A stretch of DNA of 64,000 bases from Paramarasmius palmivorus (Eukaryota > Basidiomycota > Agaricomycetes > Agaricales > Marasmiaceae). The notes under the pieces were generated by a model. The model ran no database searches, was not told the origin of the DNA, and was given only the letters and a program-made list of their open reading frames with translations. Shown here one piece after another: positions 12,901 through 24,605 of the stretch. The DNA lies in NCBI GenBank assembly GCA_037176845.1, contig JAYKXP010000176.1:1-64000 (forward strand), in the 5' to 3' direction. A program made the position numbers and the translations under genes. Position 1 is the stretch's first letter, and the number at the start of each line of letters is the position of its first letter.

Positions 12901-15738
12901 TTTGCTATCCAATTCATCCACCGACACCATTTCCAAAGCTTTGCTTGATCAGAAAGTAAAGCTACGCCGATATATCATCAAGAACAGGTGGACCATAAAA
13001 CAGACAGAGGATGCCTTTGAAAATGACACAGCTTGGTTGTCAGAGGCACTATTGTCTTCTCAAGCTAATGTTCAGCTCGGAAACCATTTCGGTCTACATA
13101 CACTCACAATCAAATGGTGTTCTGGGGACGATTCTTTGACCCACTGGTGCTCCAAAGAGACACCTGCCCATGCAATTGTACAACAGATTGACCGTAAACA
13201 CCCTCTTCTACTACTTCCCTCCTCCGACTACAATATGTGCAACGGCAATTTCGAGACATTCCTACGCTTTCGTTCGACCGATTTCATATCACATGCGGAG
13301 GAGAGAGGGAATATATCATGCTGGCGAGCACGAGATGGCAATTTATGGTGCCGGGGCAGGGCACTGACTGCGCGGATCATTGTTTCACTTCCGAGTACCC
13401 TAGTTGTCCGGGTTGAACGAGAGACAATGGAGGATGAGTGGGAGTTCCCACATGTTGTTCACCCAGTCCCAGGAGACGAGGCTCGTCAGGTTGGTCTCGA
13501 GTATGAAGTTGCAGGTCGTATTTTCTGCGACGGAATTCATTATACAGCCCGGTTTGTTGCAACGACAAATACACCTACTCGGGCAAAGGGAGTATATTTC
13601 TATGATGGTTTAGGTGTAAACGGAGGACTTCCTGGGCACAGCATAAAGGAATCGGGAGGTCTTGCGGCTAATCTTGGCGGCTGGAACACTCCAATGCCGA
13701 AGAACTACAAATCATATCAAACCACCACCATCATCTACAAACTACGTGGCGGGAAAAAGGCTCAGGAATGGTTCTGGAGGCGTCAACACCACCTTCTTGA
13801 ATCGAAACTTGCCATTACATTGAGCGAGAATTTCCCTCAAGAAGCAGTTTCTCAGCCAAGAATAACCCAAAGCGATGTCACACAGCTATCATCCAGCAGT
13901 ATGTTGTGGTTGCAGGAGGCTTCACGTTCCAAGGTCTCACACGTCGAATATGTACGCTCGGACTTGGTTTCCGAACCTATGATTCCTCACTCACGATCAG
14001 ATCCGGTTATCTCTCTTGACGCGGAGCATGCCGGTATCTTTCATGGTACGTGGATCCATTTTCTAGATCTCAATCTTTGATACAATCTCAAATCCTGACA
14101 TCTTCTCAAGATGACGATTCAATCAAGGAATTCTTCGAAGAATCTGCTGCATCCTCCCGTGTCAAGCGATCACCGTCATTCTCCTCATCACGGTCATCTT
14201 CTCCGGAACAGCCGTTTATGTATTCATCCTCACCTGCCACACCAATACCATTCAACTGTCGATGTGGCGAGAAGGACGAAGGGAATCATCAGCGGGTCAT
14301 GCAAGATGCTATTCAGTGTGATTCTTGCGATAATTATTCGCATGTTGCTTGCCAACCTACAGGTGATCTGGTATCATCATCAGACACCTTTTTCTGTCAC
14401 GAATGCTTGGACATAGGGATGGATCATCAGGGACAAAGGTGCGTATCACAATGAATGATGGGTTATTTCACGTTTGAATTGACTTTGAACTCACAGTAAT
14501 CACAATGACATTCATCGCGGGCAGGAGCGACTATTGTGAGTGACATTAGCTTATAAACTGGCTTCATAGCTAATTGATTGATGTAGGCGAGGAAAGACAG
14601 TATTGGTCAAAGATGGACCATTATTTTGGTACCCCGCACGATTGATCCACCCGCACTCCAAGTCGAAGTGGACAGTAAAGTGGTGGCGCCACAATCAGGT
14701 GGCTCAAGGATGTAAACATTCTCCTGGCGACTATGAGATTGTCTCTACCTCGAGGATTGTTGATGGACTATGGCAAGACGTTAGCGGAAGGCGTAATGTT
14801 CGGGTCAGTGCTCATTGTTTGACACTATGTGATAATTCTTACATCCCATAGCTCGGTAAATGGATGACCACTCCAGAGCTACGCAGATCCGAGCTAGATC
14901 GAGAGGAGATAATAGAGGATCCAAAGAAATCACTTCCATACTCACCAGATATCGATGCCGCACTTCGCCCCCATAGAGATCGGTTTTGGCAAGTGATATT
15001 TGATCGCCAAAACATTGACATTGACGACTTTCCCACTATCGCCTTCATGCGCCAACATCGTCTGAACGTTGCTCCGTTTAATGGTGGAATATCCCTTGAG
15101 ACTCAGTCCCAAATCATTAACTGGATCTACAACCACGTCCCGGGTGTAGAAAAAGCCGCTGCTCCACTTTGGATTGTGGATGGAAGCCTTCAGGACGCAA
15201 TGATTCTATGGATCAAACACCGTGACTATGCGGAATTCGAAAGGTACCCAGACTGTCCTTCCAACCAGAACCAGAAGGAGAGTTTCATTCGGGAGAAAGC
15301 ATGGCAGAGATTGCAGGATTATACTGGCGCAGATGAGAATGGAAATAGAGACTGGAAAAAAGTGGTTGATGTTGACCGAGAGGCACTGGCAGCTCTAGAA
15401 AGGACGATGTTTGATCAGTCAAAAGATGCCGGCCATGCAGGAAACTGCCAGTGGGGACTCGACGTGGGAATACATCAAGATGGCTGGTATCCTTACAGCC
15501 ATTTCGATTTCGGGCAGGTGGACAACGAACGTGATGATGAAGAAGAACAAATGGTGGGTGTATAACTCATGTACATGTCAAGGATACTAACTATTCTGTC
15601 AAGCCCGGACGACGATTTGAATTGGATGAATATACTAAAGCATGGAGAAAGGCAGAGCAAGTACGGTGTGAAGAAGAGGAAAGGCAGCGTCGCGAAAAGC
15701 CAAGGCCAAAGCCGACCCGAGTATATAAAAGAAAGTGA
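9986..15738 (+). CDS. Giant transposase fusion: SR - GCM zinc domain - DDE - UCH-like peptidase - PHD - reader (1772 aa)
   Basis: Nine exons keep one frame: 9986-10103, 10157-11601, 11656-12184, 12240-14045, 14111-14438, 14497-14535, 14587-14803, 14852-15553 and 15604-15738. Residues about 50-120 are Arg/Ser repeats. About 190-290 is a WRKY/GCM-type zinc domain (CDNPDC ... C ... HNH). Then comes a MULE-like DDE transposase with probable acidic residues D450 (SDAAHGW), D524 (VDFSQAQR) and E659 (PQEAAHF). A second half carries a ubiquitin-hydrolase-like Cys box, QQNSCWLDSC with C869, a His box GIHYTARF with H1131, and YFYDG with D1153. A C4HC3 PHD finger occupies about 1348-1405, followed by a Trp-rich FWYPARLI...VKWWR segment (about 1422-1494) that resembles a small chromatin-binding beta-barrel. 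The chain ends in a charged helix. WRKY/GCM zinc domains in transposases and peptidases in large eukaryotic transposons are known. I infer that the peptidase may cleave the chain itself or remove ubiquitin-like tags from chromatin. All catalytic residues appear present. Confidence 0.8.
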
Positions 15739-16089
15739 CATATTTCGGTAGTTTCACAATATTCAATGTGTTCTCGCACTGCACGTACTCGGGTTTCTCT
15801 CCGAGACTTGTTTAGTCATCAACTAGCAAACTATTTTCCTATAAACTAGAGGTATTCAAGTATCTAATAACATACTCAGTATAGGTTTATTCGTACGGGA
15901 ACGCACTTACTATACTCTTGCAAGTTGGATGAACACATCACACGCACCTTCCGTTTTTGGTACCTGGGTCTTTAGAGCAGACCGACTTACCATTTCCGGC
16001 ATTCCTGTCCAACACTGTTGAACCCTAAGCGCTCGTTGGGGGCAACCCCGGGCCGAAGTCTCGTACACCCGGGTTTCAGTACATTGTAA
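15739..16089. other. 3' region of the transposase gene
   Basis: Noncoding, inside the 7.7-kb element. It contains TATA-like and GC-rich short stretches but no gene. It leads into the subterminal repeat array. Confidence 0.5.
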
Positions 16090-16345
16090 TGAGCATGTAA
16101 GTAAGTGCGAGGAATGTGAAGGTGAATGTAAGGTATGTGTAAGTAACTGTAAGTAATGTATAAGTAACTGTAAGTAATGTGTAAGTAACTGTAAGTAACG
16201 TGTAAGTAACGTGTAAGTAACGCGTAAGTAACTGCAAGTAACGTGTCAGTAACTGTAAGGAACGCTCACGTAACTGCAAGGAACGTGTCAGTAACTGTGA
16301 GGGACATGTCAGTAACTGTGAGGGGCAATCGCATAATTTGTAAGT
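16090..16345. repeat. Subterminal GTAAGTAACTGTAAGTAACGT array
   Basis: About twenty imperfect 9-11-bp units of the form GTAAGTAAC(T/G)(G/T) run head to tail. They fade into CAGTAACTGTGAGGGACATGT units to the right. The same words occur once or twice inside the terminal repeats and at 9124-9245 in opposite orientation. In Mutator, hAT and CACTA elements such arrays bind transposase, which is the likely role here. The minus-strand open frame across it is only a translation of the repeat. Confidence 0.85.
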
Positions 16346-16770
16346 AACAGTCGGGAGGGTTTGACAACTCTGAAGAAAGTATTGATCTTGTTCAGCATAC
16401 CTCTGGGCTCTCAGTTGACCCTCCCAGGGTGCCGTCTGGCGGTTGTGGGCTCAAGAACAAACTACGACATTCAGATAGCTGATATGAATGTTTCAGAGAC
16501 AACAACTGTGTATATTCGCAAGTAATGACCACTAGTGATCAATCCTTCTACTGAGTTGCCATCATCGAGACTGAGTTCGGACATTTTCGTATGTTTTGAC
16601 GCTCCTACAGACCGTGGGAAAAACAATACTTCCACCATACGAGGCACGTAGGAGTTGCCCATATTACATCCAAGTGACTATTAGTCGCTCAGTGATAAGC
16701 GAGAAACCATTTGAGGGCTTTCAAGTAACATGAAAGTGTCATGAGAGGGGCATGTCAGTAACAGTAAGTA
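16346..16770. other. Unremarkable right flank of the repeat array
   Basis: Inside the transposon, between the GTAAGTAAC array and the right terminal repeat. It has two more CAGTAACAGTAAGTAATG copies near 16758. No gene. Confidence 0.5.
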
Positions 16771-16807
16771 ATGTCAGTAACGTTACTTACATGCGTTACG
16801 TGAATTT
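16771..16807 (-). repeat. Right terminal inverted repeat
   Basis: Reverse complement of 9087-9123 with one mismatch (T for G). Outward similarity continues for about 12 more bases. Confidence 0.9.
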
Positions 16808-18526
16808 TATAACGACCCCTATACGTCGAGCGTATATTTTGGTACTTCCCGTGTGTTTCTTTTCCGTTGACCATCACCTTCATCGTTGATCCATTCTTCA
16901 AACCAACACTGCACGTTTACGAGTCCATTGAATCGCTCGTCATCTTACACTTTCCACAGAGTACCTCCACACAACACTCCCTCAGCTGCCTGTGGTAGAC
17001 AAAACACACTATCGGCTACCATTGGTTCCAACATCGACGCTACCCAGCCTGTACTACAAGATATATCCCATCTTTCAGAGGTACCTCGTCTTGTCACTCT
17101 CTGCTCACCTGTCGCTCACTATTCCTCATCTGCGTAGCCATTGGGGCCGTCTCCGGTGGATTCGATGTTGGCTATGTTAGGACAGATCGGACCGATGAAC
17201 GAATACTGAGCAAGGTACGTATGCAATCTTCATCTGCCTCTCTCACCATTACCGTGTCATCCAGACCCCTCAAGCCGTCCACCACTCCACTATGTTAGAT
17301 AAAGCACACTATCATGATTTGTTTCCAACATTCACACGCTACCCACTATTCGACAAATCAGCAACCCCACTTTTGACTTGAACCCTACGACTCGTCCTGC
17401 GCAGTTAACCCGTCATGCCATTCCCTGGATTATCGTTGCTCACTGTCACCTATTCCGTAGCCGATGGGGCGTCTTCGCTGATTACAATGTTGGTTAGATT
17501 GAGCTGGTGAGCATGGGTTCTTTAGCTTCTTACCTACCGCAACTACCGCTGTCCTAATCGTTACTCCCACCCTGCTTAGCAAAAGGGCTCTAGATACGCC
17601 TAGACCGCCCGTCGCCGCACCCTTTACGTTGTTGCTCTCTCCCAATCTCTCGTCAAGCCCCCACCAATTCCACTTCTTACATTCAGTTGACTCGGTCCTT
17701 TACCACGACACCTTTAACCTGCCCCACTTGCTACCCACGGCCCCTACTTCAAATGTCAAACGAACGAGAGACTATTATTCAGCCAATGCACGTCGCTGCC
17801 TGATCGCTGGCGTTTCCAAGGGAAGTAATTCGAATGTTTGAGACCATAGGCTCTTAGGCACGTTTTCCATCTGTTCCACTTAACATTCCTTGTCTTACCT
17901 TGGCGTCTTGCCTCGTAGAAAGATCCAGCTCCTCCTTGTTTGAAGCGAGGGTATGTTGCAAATCCTACTGCATTCATACTGCTCCGTAGCCGCTCATACC
18001 CCCTACGATTGCTCGCACGAGCCTCACCATCGTTCCCGTTCGAACCCTTCGGAAAGGATGAGTGTAGTGATGTAATCTTTGAGAAAGGGAACGGTACGTC
18101 ACCTCATGACTGGTGCCAATCATTCATCTCACCACTAGTTCTGCATTAGTCTAGCGATTGGCATACATCCTTTCGTCTCGAAGATTTTTCATACACACTC
18201 CCCATTTCCACCCCCCACCGTCTTTCAGAGCAAGATGTGGGTACGACTGTCACCCCCTTCATCGTTCCAGGTATGCTCTCCGTTCACACCCCTTGTTTCC
18301 GTGACTCATTGACCATCGAAAACCTACGACCATCCTGTGCTTAGGGTAACAGCGGAGACGGAGTGTCGTTCTAGTCTTCGTACATACCTGTATTTCACTA
18401 TTGCACCCCATGCGCGCGCGCTTCGGGATTTTGCTCAATGATCTATGAAGAATCTGTTTCAATCCCGAGATCTGAATATGGCAAGTTGAGGAGAAAAACA
18501 TAGGGAACTACCACATTGTACTATGA
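16808..18526. repeat. Array spacer, copy 1
   Basis: From about 16865 this matches 22833 onward in direct orientation. Shared words include GACCATCACCTTCATCGTTG, CACTTTCCACAGAGTACCTC and GGTACGTATGCAATCTTCAT, and later GGTACGTCACCTCA. It belongs to the unit that was duplicated together with genes A-D. GTACGT and AG words hint at an ancient spliced transcript, but no frame is kept between the copies, so I call no gene. Confidence 0.6.
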
Positions 18527-18625
18527 TGCATTAAGAGGGAATCGAACCCCCGGCGGGTCGAACCAGGAATCTGTTGTGCTAACTTGGAATGGCAACGACC
18601 CAGGTTACCACTACCCCATTAATGC
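18527..18625 (-). tRNA. tRNA-Gly (anticodon GCC) with a ~27-nt intron
   Basis: On the minus strand the acceptor GCATTAA pairs perfectly with TTAATGC. The D-arm is GGGT-AGTGGTA-ACCT and the T-arm GGGGG-TTCGATT-CCCTC. The anticodon stem GGTCG/CGACC holds loop TTGCCA (anticodon GCC), followed by an insert of about 27 nt before the 3' half of the stem, the normal intron position. It lies 0.7 kb downstream of gene A. Decayed versions lie at matching places below genes B, C and D. Confidence 0.85.
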
Positions 18626-19337
18626 GGTAGCCCGTTTGGTGGTTTTGTTTGATCGACACGTCTATTTTTGTAAACCCCGATACAAAAGATGCATTTCAGG
18701 GTGGGAGGAACGAGTATGTAACTGTGGAATCAAAACTAAATAAACGATATAGCGTTGTGTGGAATAATCGGAGTCAAGTGGTAATGGCACTTGACAAATT
18801 GCAGCTGAACTATTAACGCGCTGAGGATAAATAATGAGTCGAGATGGGTCTTGGGTGACAGATCGAAATAAAGTAGTTATATGGAATAAAAACGAGGTTT
18901 TCCGTGGCTCGTTGTTCTTTACTCGCAGTCAGACAGAGTCAAATCCCATACATACATAGACAAGTGACGTGGCGGGGTATAACATGGTTTTCGTTGATTT
19001 GAAGCCGTGTCTGTTGCGTACCAATGAATCAAGCAGGGTCCAAGTCAATGAAGAAATTTTGGGTGTTTCGAAATCGGTAAGGAGGTGGTATGAATATGGA
19101 TATATGTGAATCCAATCATAAGAAAATGGTTGAAACAATAGAGCAGAGAGAAATTATACATAGCAAACATGACGGCGCTAAATATCAGGGGAACTCGATG
19201 AATGAGAAGTTTGCGAGAAACATATGTACAATGTAACAGTCGGAATAGATAAAACGGAACAGGTCAAGTTTTGCAAAGAGTAAATAGGTGAATCGAAGCC
19301 AAGGAGGAACAAAGTCGTAACAGAGCTAGTAACGAAG
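18626..19337. other. 3' flank of gene A
   Basis: Noncoding. The part from about 19020 to 19330 is conserved below copies B, D and the C remnant, for example GGAACTCGATGAATGAGAAG and CGGAATAGATAAAACGG. It probably represents the 3' untranslated region of this family. Confidence 0.55.
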
Positions 19338-21459
19338 CTAATCCTTCCAAGAACCAGGCATGTTCAGCGTATCATCGACAACCTCTTCGAATCGATCCGG
19401 TCTCTTTGTACCGATGACTTCCATCTCTGGGTATCCCATGCTCCGGGCCCAATCCGAGGTTTTAGGGTCGAATCCACGTGCGACTTGCCATTCTTCGAGA
19501 GCTGTGTAGTCTCCTTTGCTCCATGATTTGTATTGGGGGTCGTAGGACGCAGAGACTACCGGAAGATCCCACCTATAACACTCGTCTTCCGAGACTTTGG
19601 ACTCTCCAATCTCGTCAAGAGACCAGAAACCTGGATTTCGCAACCATGCCTTGGATTCCACCACTTTTATGGGAGGTGATTCAATGAACAGGTATACCTG
19701 TGATGGTTTGGGGCGAGCCTCCTCAGGTGCTTGATCATCTTTCATGGGTGGAATCATCAAAGTATATTCCTCCATGGTTTTATACGTCGAAGGATCTTCA
19801 CCCGGAAGGGATATGTAGGATTCATATCTATTGCCGGACCGGGACCACAGTTCAATGCGACCACCTGTGAGACACGTAACTGTCCTTGCCCTATGAGCTT
19901 GTCAACCAGACATACAAGAAGAGGCATCCGTACAATATCTCTCCGTCTCTATACCCGTGACATTGTGTTCATTGAAAATTTTAGGAGATTGCGACAACCA
20001 TGTGGGTTCGATGGATGGTACGAGCTCGTAACCGAGATCATGCCAGGGAGGTTCAATTGTGTTGTTGCGAAGATTCAGCTTGAAGCTACAAATAAATGAG
20101 CCAGGTAAGCGAACCCCAATGGCAACGTACCGAAGATATCCGTCATCAGTTTTTACCACTGTGCGCTCTGGTCTAGATTTCTCTGCGTCCATGATATCGA
20201 AGAAAAAAAATGGGAATTGCGACAACCTCGCAACCGCCTCCATTGTTGACCTAGAGTAAACAGTGCCGACCTGAACATGCGAACAGTCGCGAACGAAGAC
20301 TGGGAATCTGCAGTCGCGAATGAAGGCTGGGAATATGCAGTCTAGGAATATGCAGTCTTGAAGCGGTTGATTGCTGAATACCAATTGATAATCCCTTGGC
20401 CCGAGTTTGCGGAGGGATTCACCAATATCCGCCATTGATAGCATCGGAAACTTTGACTCTAGTTCACAGAGAGATTCAATAATAAAGTCGAGTCGATGCC
20501 GTTGATTCGCCATTGATAGCAATTGAGAATCTACCCTTGACCCTAGTTTGCGGAGAGATTCAATAATAATGTTGGGTTCCAGCATCTGGACATGCGGTAT
20601 CCCCTCCGGCACACTCCATACACATTGGAATTTGTCGAACATCTTTCGAGCCCCGATTTCCGTACCCCTGGTTATCTTCCCTTGCATATCAACCAATATA
20701 TCGCGAAAAAACCAGCCTTCTTGATTCTGAGGGCACAAATTTATCGTTTGTATACTGCAGCTCTACATACAAACACTTACCACGAGTTTCAAAAAGGAGA
20801 CTACTTTCCAGAACGGATCTATGTCGATATTACATTTCCAAGGCACCAATTCTGGGCAAACCAGTCAGCATAAACTAACAAGAGAGCAAAAGAACCTTAC
20901 CACCGTGGAATATCAGCATCGGGATCTTTGATCGATTAATTGCAAAAAGCTGCAACATGTTCGGCGATCTAGGAAGTTGATCAGGCCTCCAGTGTATCCC
21001 GGACAAGTCTTAATTGCATACCTGTCATCTGAGAATTCTCGAAAATTATCCTCCCAGACACGATGTGCGCCTTTGCCTTTGTATGTCATTGCAGTGAACT
21101 TGACTCCGCTGCCCACAAACTGCACAGTATATACAGTTCGTCGAGCTTTATGGCAGGCGATAATCCTCGACCTTGTACAGTCCCAGTCAAATTTAGAAAT
21201 CATCTGCGAATCTAAGTCTTTTATCATGATGATATCGCCGAGAATCACTTCACGAAACTATATACACATGTATTCAGCCTCCAATAAGTTAATATTCTGA
21301 ATGACCAACCTGGTCGTAAGTAGAACGCTTCGCCACAGTCCCCTCGACGCTATTCCCAATGACATTGATAGTATGGATCGTTCCGTGGTTGTTGACCTGA
21401 TGCCCACCGACATTGTTGGTGATGGTACCAACGACGAAATCAGAGCACTCCGTGAGCAT
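19338..21459 (-). CDS. Paralogous array protein, copy A (614 aa, function unknown)
   Basis: Six exons in phase: 21310-21459, 21022-21257, 20901-20968, 20781-20851, 19934-20726 and 19338-19864. The start gives an N-terminus M-L-x-E-C-x-D-F-V-V-G-T-I-T-N-N-V followed by GGHQVNNHGTIH. Next comes a conserved block with YTVQFVG and YKGKGAHRVWEDNFREFS, then LQLFAINRSKIPMLIFHG. A large central domain carries DMQGKITRG, GTVYSRSTMEAVARL and WLSQSPKIFNEHNVT. The C-terminal domain has VYLFIESPP, WSLDEIGESKVSEDEC and RGFDPKTSDWARSMGYPE. Agaricales genomes hold many such proteins; no function is known to me. Copy A has three tandem ESLRKLG-type repeats of about 22-26 residues in exon 5 that the other copies lack. 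All splice sites are GT-AG, so it looks functional. A second donor (exon end 19916) is also in phase. Confidence 0.75.
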
Positions 21460-22829
21460 ATCTCGATTTTCGGATTCACGTCGAGGGGAAGCGTGAAGGA
21501 GTAACAGGAAAGCCCAAGAAAGGGCGAACATATGTATTTTGAGCCCTACAGCATTGAACAGTAATGGGCACGCGACTGATAGAAGCTGACTGAGCAGTTG
21601 ATGCAGATGTACAGGAATGGTATGGGCGTTGGGTGCCACTTGACACGAACCATGCGGTGGATCAGTTGGTCAGTCGGTTAAACATACATGCGGCGAAATT
21701 TAGGTTTACATTCGGATCGGAATCAAAAGACTTGGGCAGCCAGCACGGACTCTGTGGACTGTCAGAAGCTGTAGAGCGATTACATCTCTCGGCGCAAACC
21801 AGTAACGCTGCCTTGCGCGGTGATGAAATCAACATTCTTCAACAGCATTATGAGCTTCAGTTGACCACAGGACTGAACGCTCATGAACATGTGGTGATTG
21901 CGCAGTAGAAGAAGCAAATCCTCAGCGCGTATTTTATAATAGACACCAATAGGAAATGAGGTTTCCACCTATACTCTGAAGCCCTGACTCAATGGTCAAC
22001 GTGCGTGGTATGGTCGACTCTTAAGGGATAATCACGCGTGTCAGCCCTGGCGACCATGATCAAAGATTCCATTGACGGAGGAGTGTGGAAGAAATGCATC
22101 TATGCGACGGAAGGTGAACAGCAGCGCACGATATCAGTGGGAAGAAGCAATCAAGGCAAAAGCAAAACGCACATAAAGACTAATATTCGTCGTAAGTTAA
22201 ACGAAACAGGGAATAGTGTGAAGGATAGACTTGAAGCCGGAGAAGAATGGAATCGTTATGGGGCTAATCCCTCCGTAACACTGATTCTGACCTCTTTGAA
22301 TCTATCGGGCGTTTCTGAATCGATGACTTCCAGCACGCAATTTTCCTTGCGAGTGTTAGATACAGCTTCATGTTGATACTTGAAGTAACTCTTGAACGTT
22401 TGGACTTGCGAATAATCTGTCTAGTATTTGATGTGGAGGCGGCGGGATAAACAATAATTTTAGATCTATGATTGGACAGTAAACGCACGTGAGCATATAC
22501 TGACTACACACGACATGAACTGAAGGATCCAAATCATCCGATATCGGTTGTCTACTGAGTACCAGGACCACTTAAATTGCAGGTGCCCACAATTTGGCGA
22601 TGCTAACTTTTCACAAGGGGGTATTGGATGAATCAGGTTCGCGGAGCAGATGCGAATAGTAGCCACCGAATGGACGCTTCTTTTTTGAACCCAAAGATAG
22701 AAAGTGAAGAGAAGAGAAGCAATGGAGAACGCGGAGAAAGCTGTCCAGTGGGAAGGAAGATATTCGGTGACGTCAATTGACACGTGGAAGACGCGTAAGC
22801 GTTGTCGTCGCGCTGTCGTTTCTTCTTCG
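21460..22829. other. 5' flank of gene A
   Basis: Noncoding. The region 21540-22040 resembles the flank upstream of copy B (27060-27660), with shared words such as AGCATTATGAGCTTCAG-like and AGAAGAAGCAAAT. The family promoter should be here. Nothing else was recognised up to 22829. Confidence 0.5.
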
Positions 22830-24575
22830 TTGACCATCACCTTCATCGTTGATCCATTCTTCAAGTAGACACTGTACGTCTACAAATAGGCTCACTCGCT
22901 CGTCATCTTACACTTTCCACAGAGTACCTCCACACAACATTCCCTCAGCTGCCTATGGTAGACGAAACACACCATCGGCTACGATCGGTTCCAACATCGA
23001 CGCTACTCACCCTGGACTCATTGTTGGTCACTCTTCCTCCTCATCTGTTTAGCCGTTGTGATGTCTCCGGTGGACTCAATGTTGGCTAGGTTAGGTTGGA
23101 CGTTGTTTGGATTAGGACTGATCGGACTGATGAACGAATGCTGAGCAAGGTACGTATGCAATCTTCATCTGCCTCTCTCACCCTTATCGTATCATCCAGA
23201 CGCCCCCAAGCCGTCCACTACTTGTCTCCCTCACGTCAACACAGCTCGTTGTTCCCTACCGACACCAACTTAAACCATAGGGCTATATATCTTTGACGCA
23301 CATCGCTTCCTCTCCCTCAAACACTCCTTTCGATGCGTCAGATGCCGTTTCCAAGAGTGTTTGTCGGAGAGGTCAAAGCCCAGCAAGAGGCAATCGGTTT
23401 TGAGGTACGCAGTTCATTTTACCTTTTCGCTCAACGTTGTGATAACCAGGATACAGTTTTCGACGTTGTCAGATAAACCGGAGAAAGGTACGCACGAGTC
23501 TATTCCATTTAACACTTCTCATCATCGTACTCTCTAAACCTTTTACTGCCCATCAAGACCCCTACCAATCCCGTTTCCATCGAGAACGTCAGATGCTGTG
23601 TTCCTCGGCAATGACCATTCCATACCGCCATTTTGGTACTCGTTACTTTTCGGACGAGAAAGTTGTATTCGCCCCACGCACGCCCCTTTATCCTCCCCGC
23701 GATCCCTGCGCTTGATGTCGCCGCTCCGGTACAGGGGAAATCGGCTTTTAGGAACACAGTCTGCTGTTGAGGCTGAAAATGGAGGGTACGTCATCGATTG
23801 TACCAACACGTCGTCCCTCTCACCCTCTCCATAGCTGCTGTTCCCCATCCTCTCGAGGTCTGTCATCTCCAGACTGCCTTTACCATTCATCTTCTCCTAA
23901 AACCCAGGTCTGGCATAGTTTCGTTGTCAACCTATACCCTATGGTTAACACTCCATTATGCGCTCGCTCTTCATTCATGAAGTGGAATGGTACGTCACCT
24001 CACGACTCTTCTCCACCGTTTATCTCACTGCGAATACCAGTTCCCTGCTCGTTTCGCTATCGATTTATACCCTCTGGTCTCGCATCCGTTCTCGCCTCTC
24101 TCCCCGTGCCCAAACCAGAATGATGCATTCGATCCGTCGTGATGTACGCCCAACTCTCATTTCCCTCTCACACGTTGTTTATACGTTACAGGAGCTGCCC
24201 GTCGACTTCGCGAAGAAGAGGAGATTCAAAAGGAGAGGATACGCCACGGCCCGAGGCCTCGTTCCCTTTCATCGAACGGCGTACTTACGACACCCCATGA
24301 TCGTCAATGTATGACTCCTCATCTGAGGTACGGCTTCTTCTCGCGCTTCTCGTATTCATTACTCATTGGATGTTACAGTATGTAGAAGAAAGAAAGCAAG
24401 ATTCACGAGCAGGGCAAGATACGTCACATCTGGCTTTCGAGATGGGAGGGGACTGACATGCCGTTGTTCACCGTACAATGATCACGATCTATGATAAACG
24501 ATATATTGTCAGTTCCACGTAATGAGCGAATGCGTGATAGAAGAAAAACAAAATGATATATCGATCAGATCAGCA
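22830..24575. repeat. Array spacer, copy 2
   Basis: Direct, diverged copy of the block beginning at 16865. The first 350 bases are the most similar, the rest patchy. It marks the boundary between duplicated units A and B. No protein is supported. Confidence 0.6.
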
Positions 24576-24605
24576 TGGATTAAGAGGGAATCGAACCCCC
24601 TGCGG
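24576..24605 (-). pseudogene. tRNA-Gly fragment (unit B)
   Basis: Only the T-arm and 3' acceptor half are left, GGATTAAGAGGGAATCGAAC on the plus strand. It matches the tRNA-Gly at 18527-18625 and has the same position relative to gene B. Confidence 0.7.

Larger units (their letters stand above)
9087..16807 (+). mobile_element. 7.7-kb DNA transposon with GCM/DDE-UCH-PHD fusion gene
   Basis: The 37 bases at 9087-9123 recur inverted at 16771-16807 with one mismatch. A weaker match extends outward to about 9075 and 16819 (both have G-GGTCG), giving a possible 49-bp terminal inverted repeat. Between them lies one large plus-strand transposase gene, and next to the right end is an array of GTAAGTAAC-type repeats of the sort that serve as subterminal transposase sites. 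No clear target-site duplication was found at either possible boundary. The element sits in the tail of the GH76 relic. The near-perfect ends and the unbroken gene suggest recent activity. Confidence 0.85.

Noticed and set aside
16076..16345. Repeat array considered as CRISPR or as a repetitive protein
   Set aside because: Units are 9-11 bp with no spacers and the genome is eukaryotic; the open frame only translates the repeat.
9060..16830. Target-site duplication of the 7.7-kb element
   Set aside because: No direct repeat of 3 bp or more is present at either candidate boundary.
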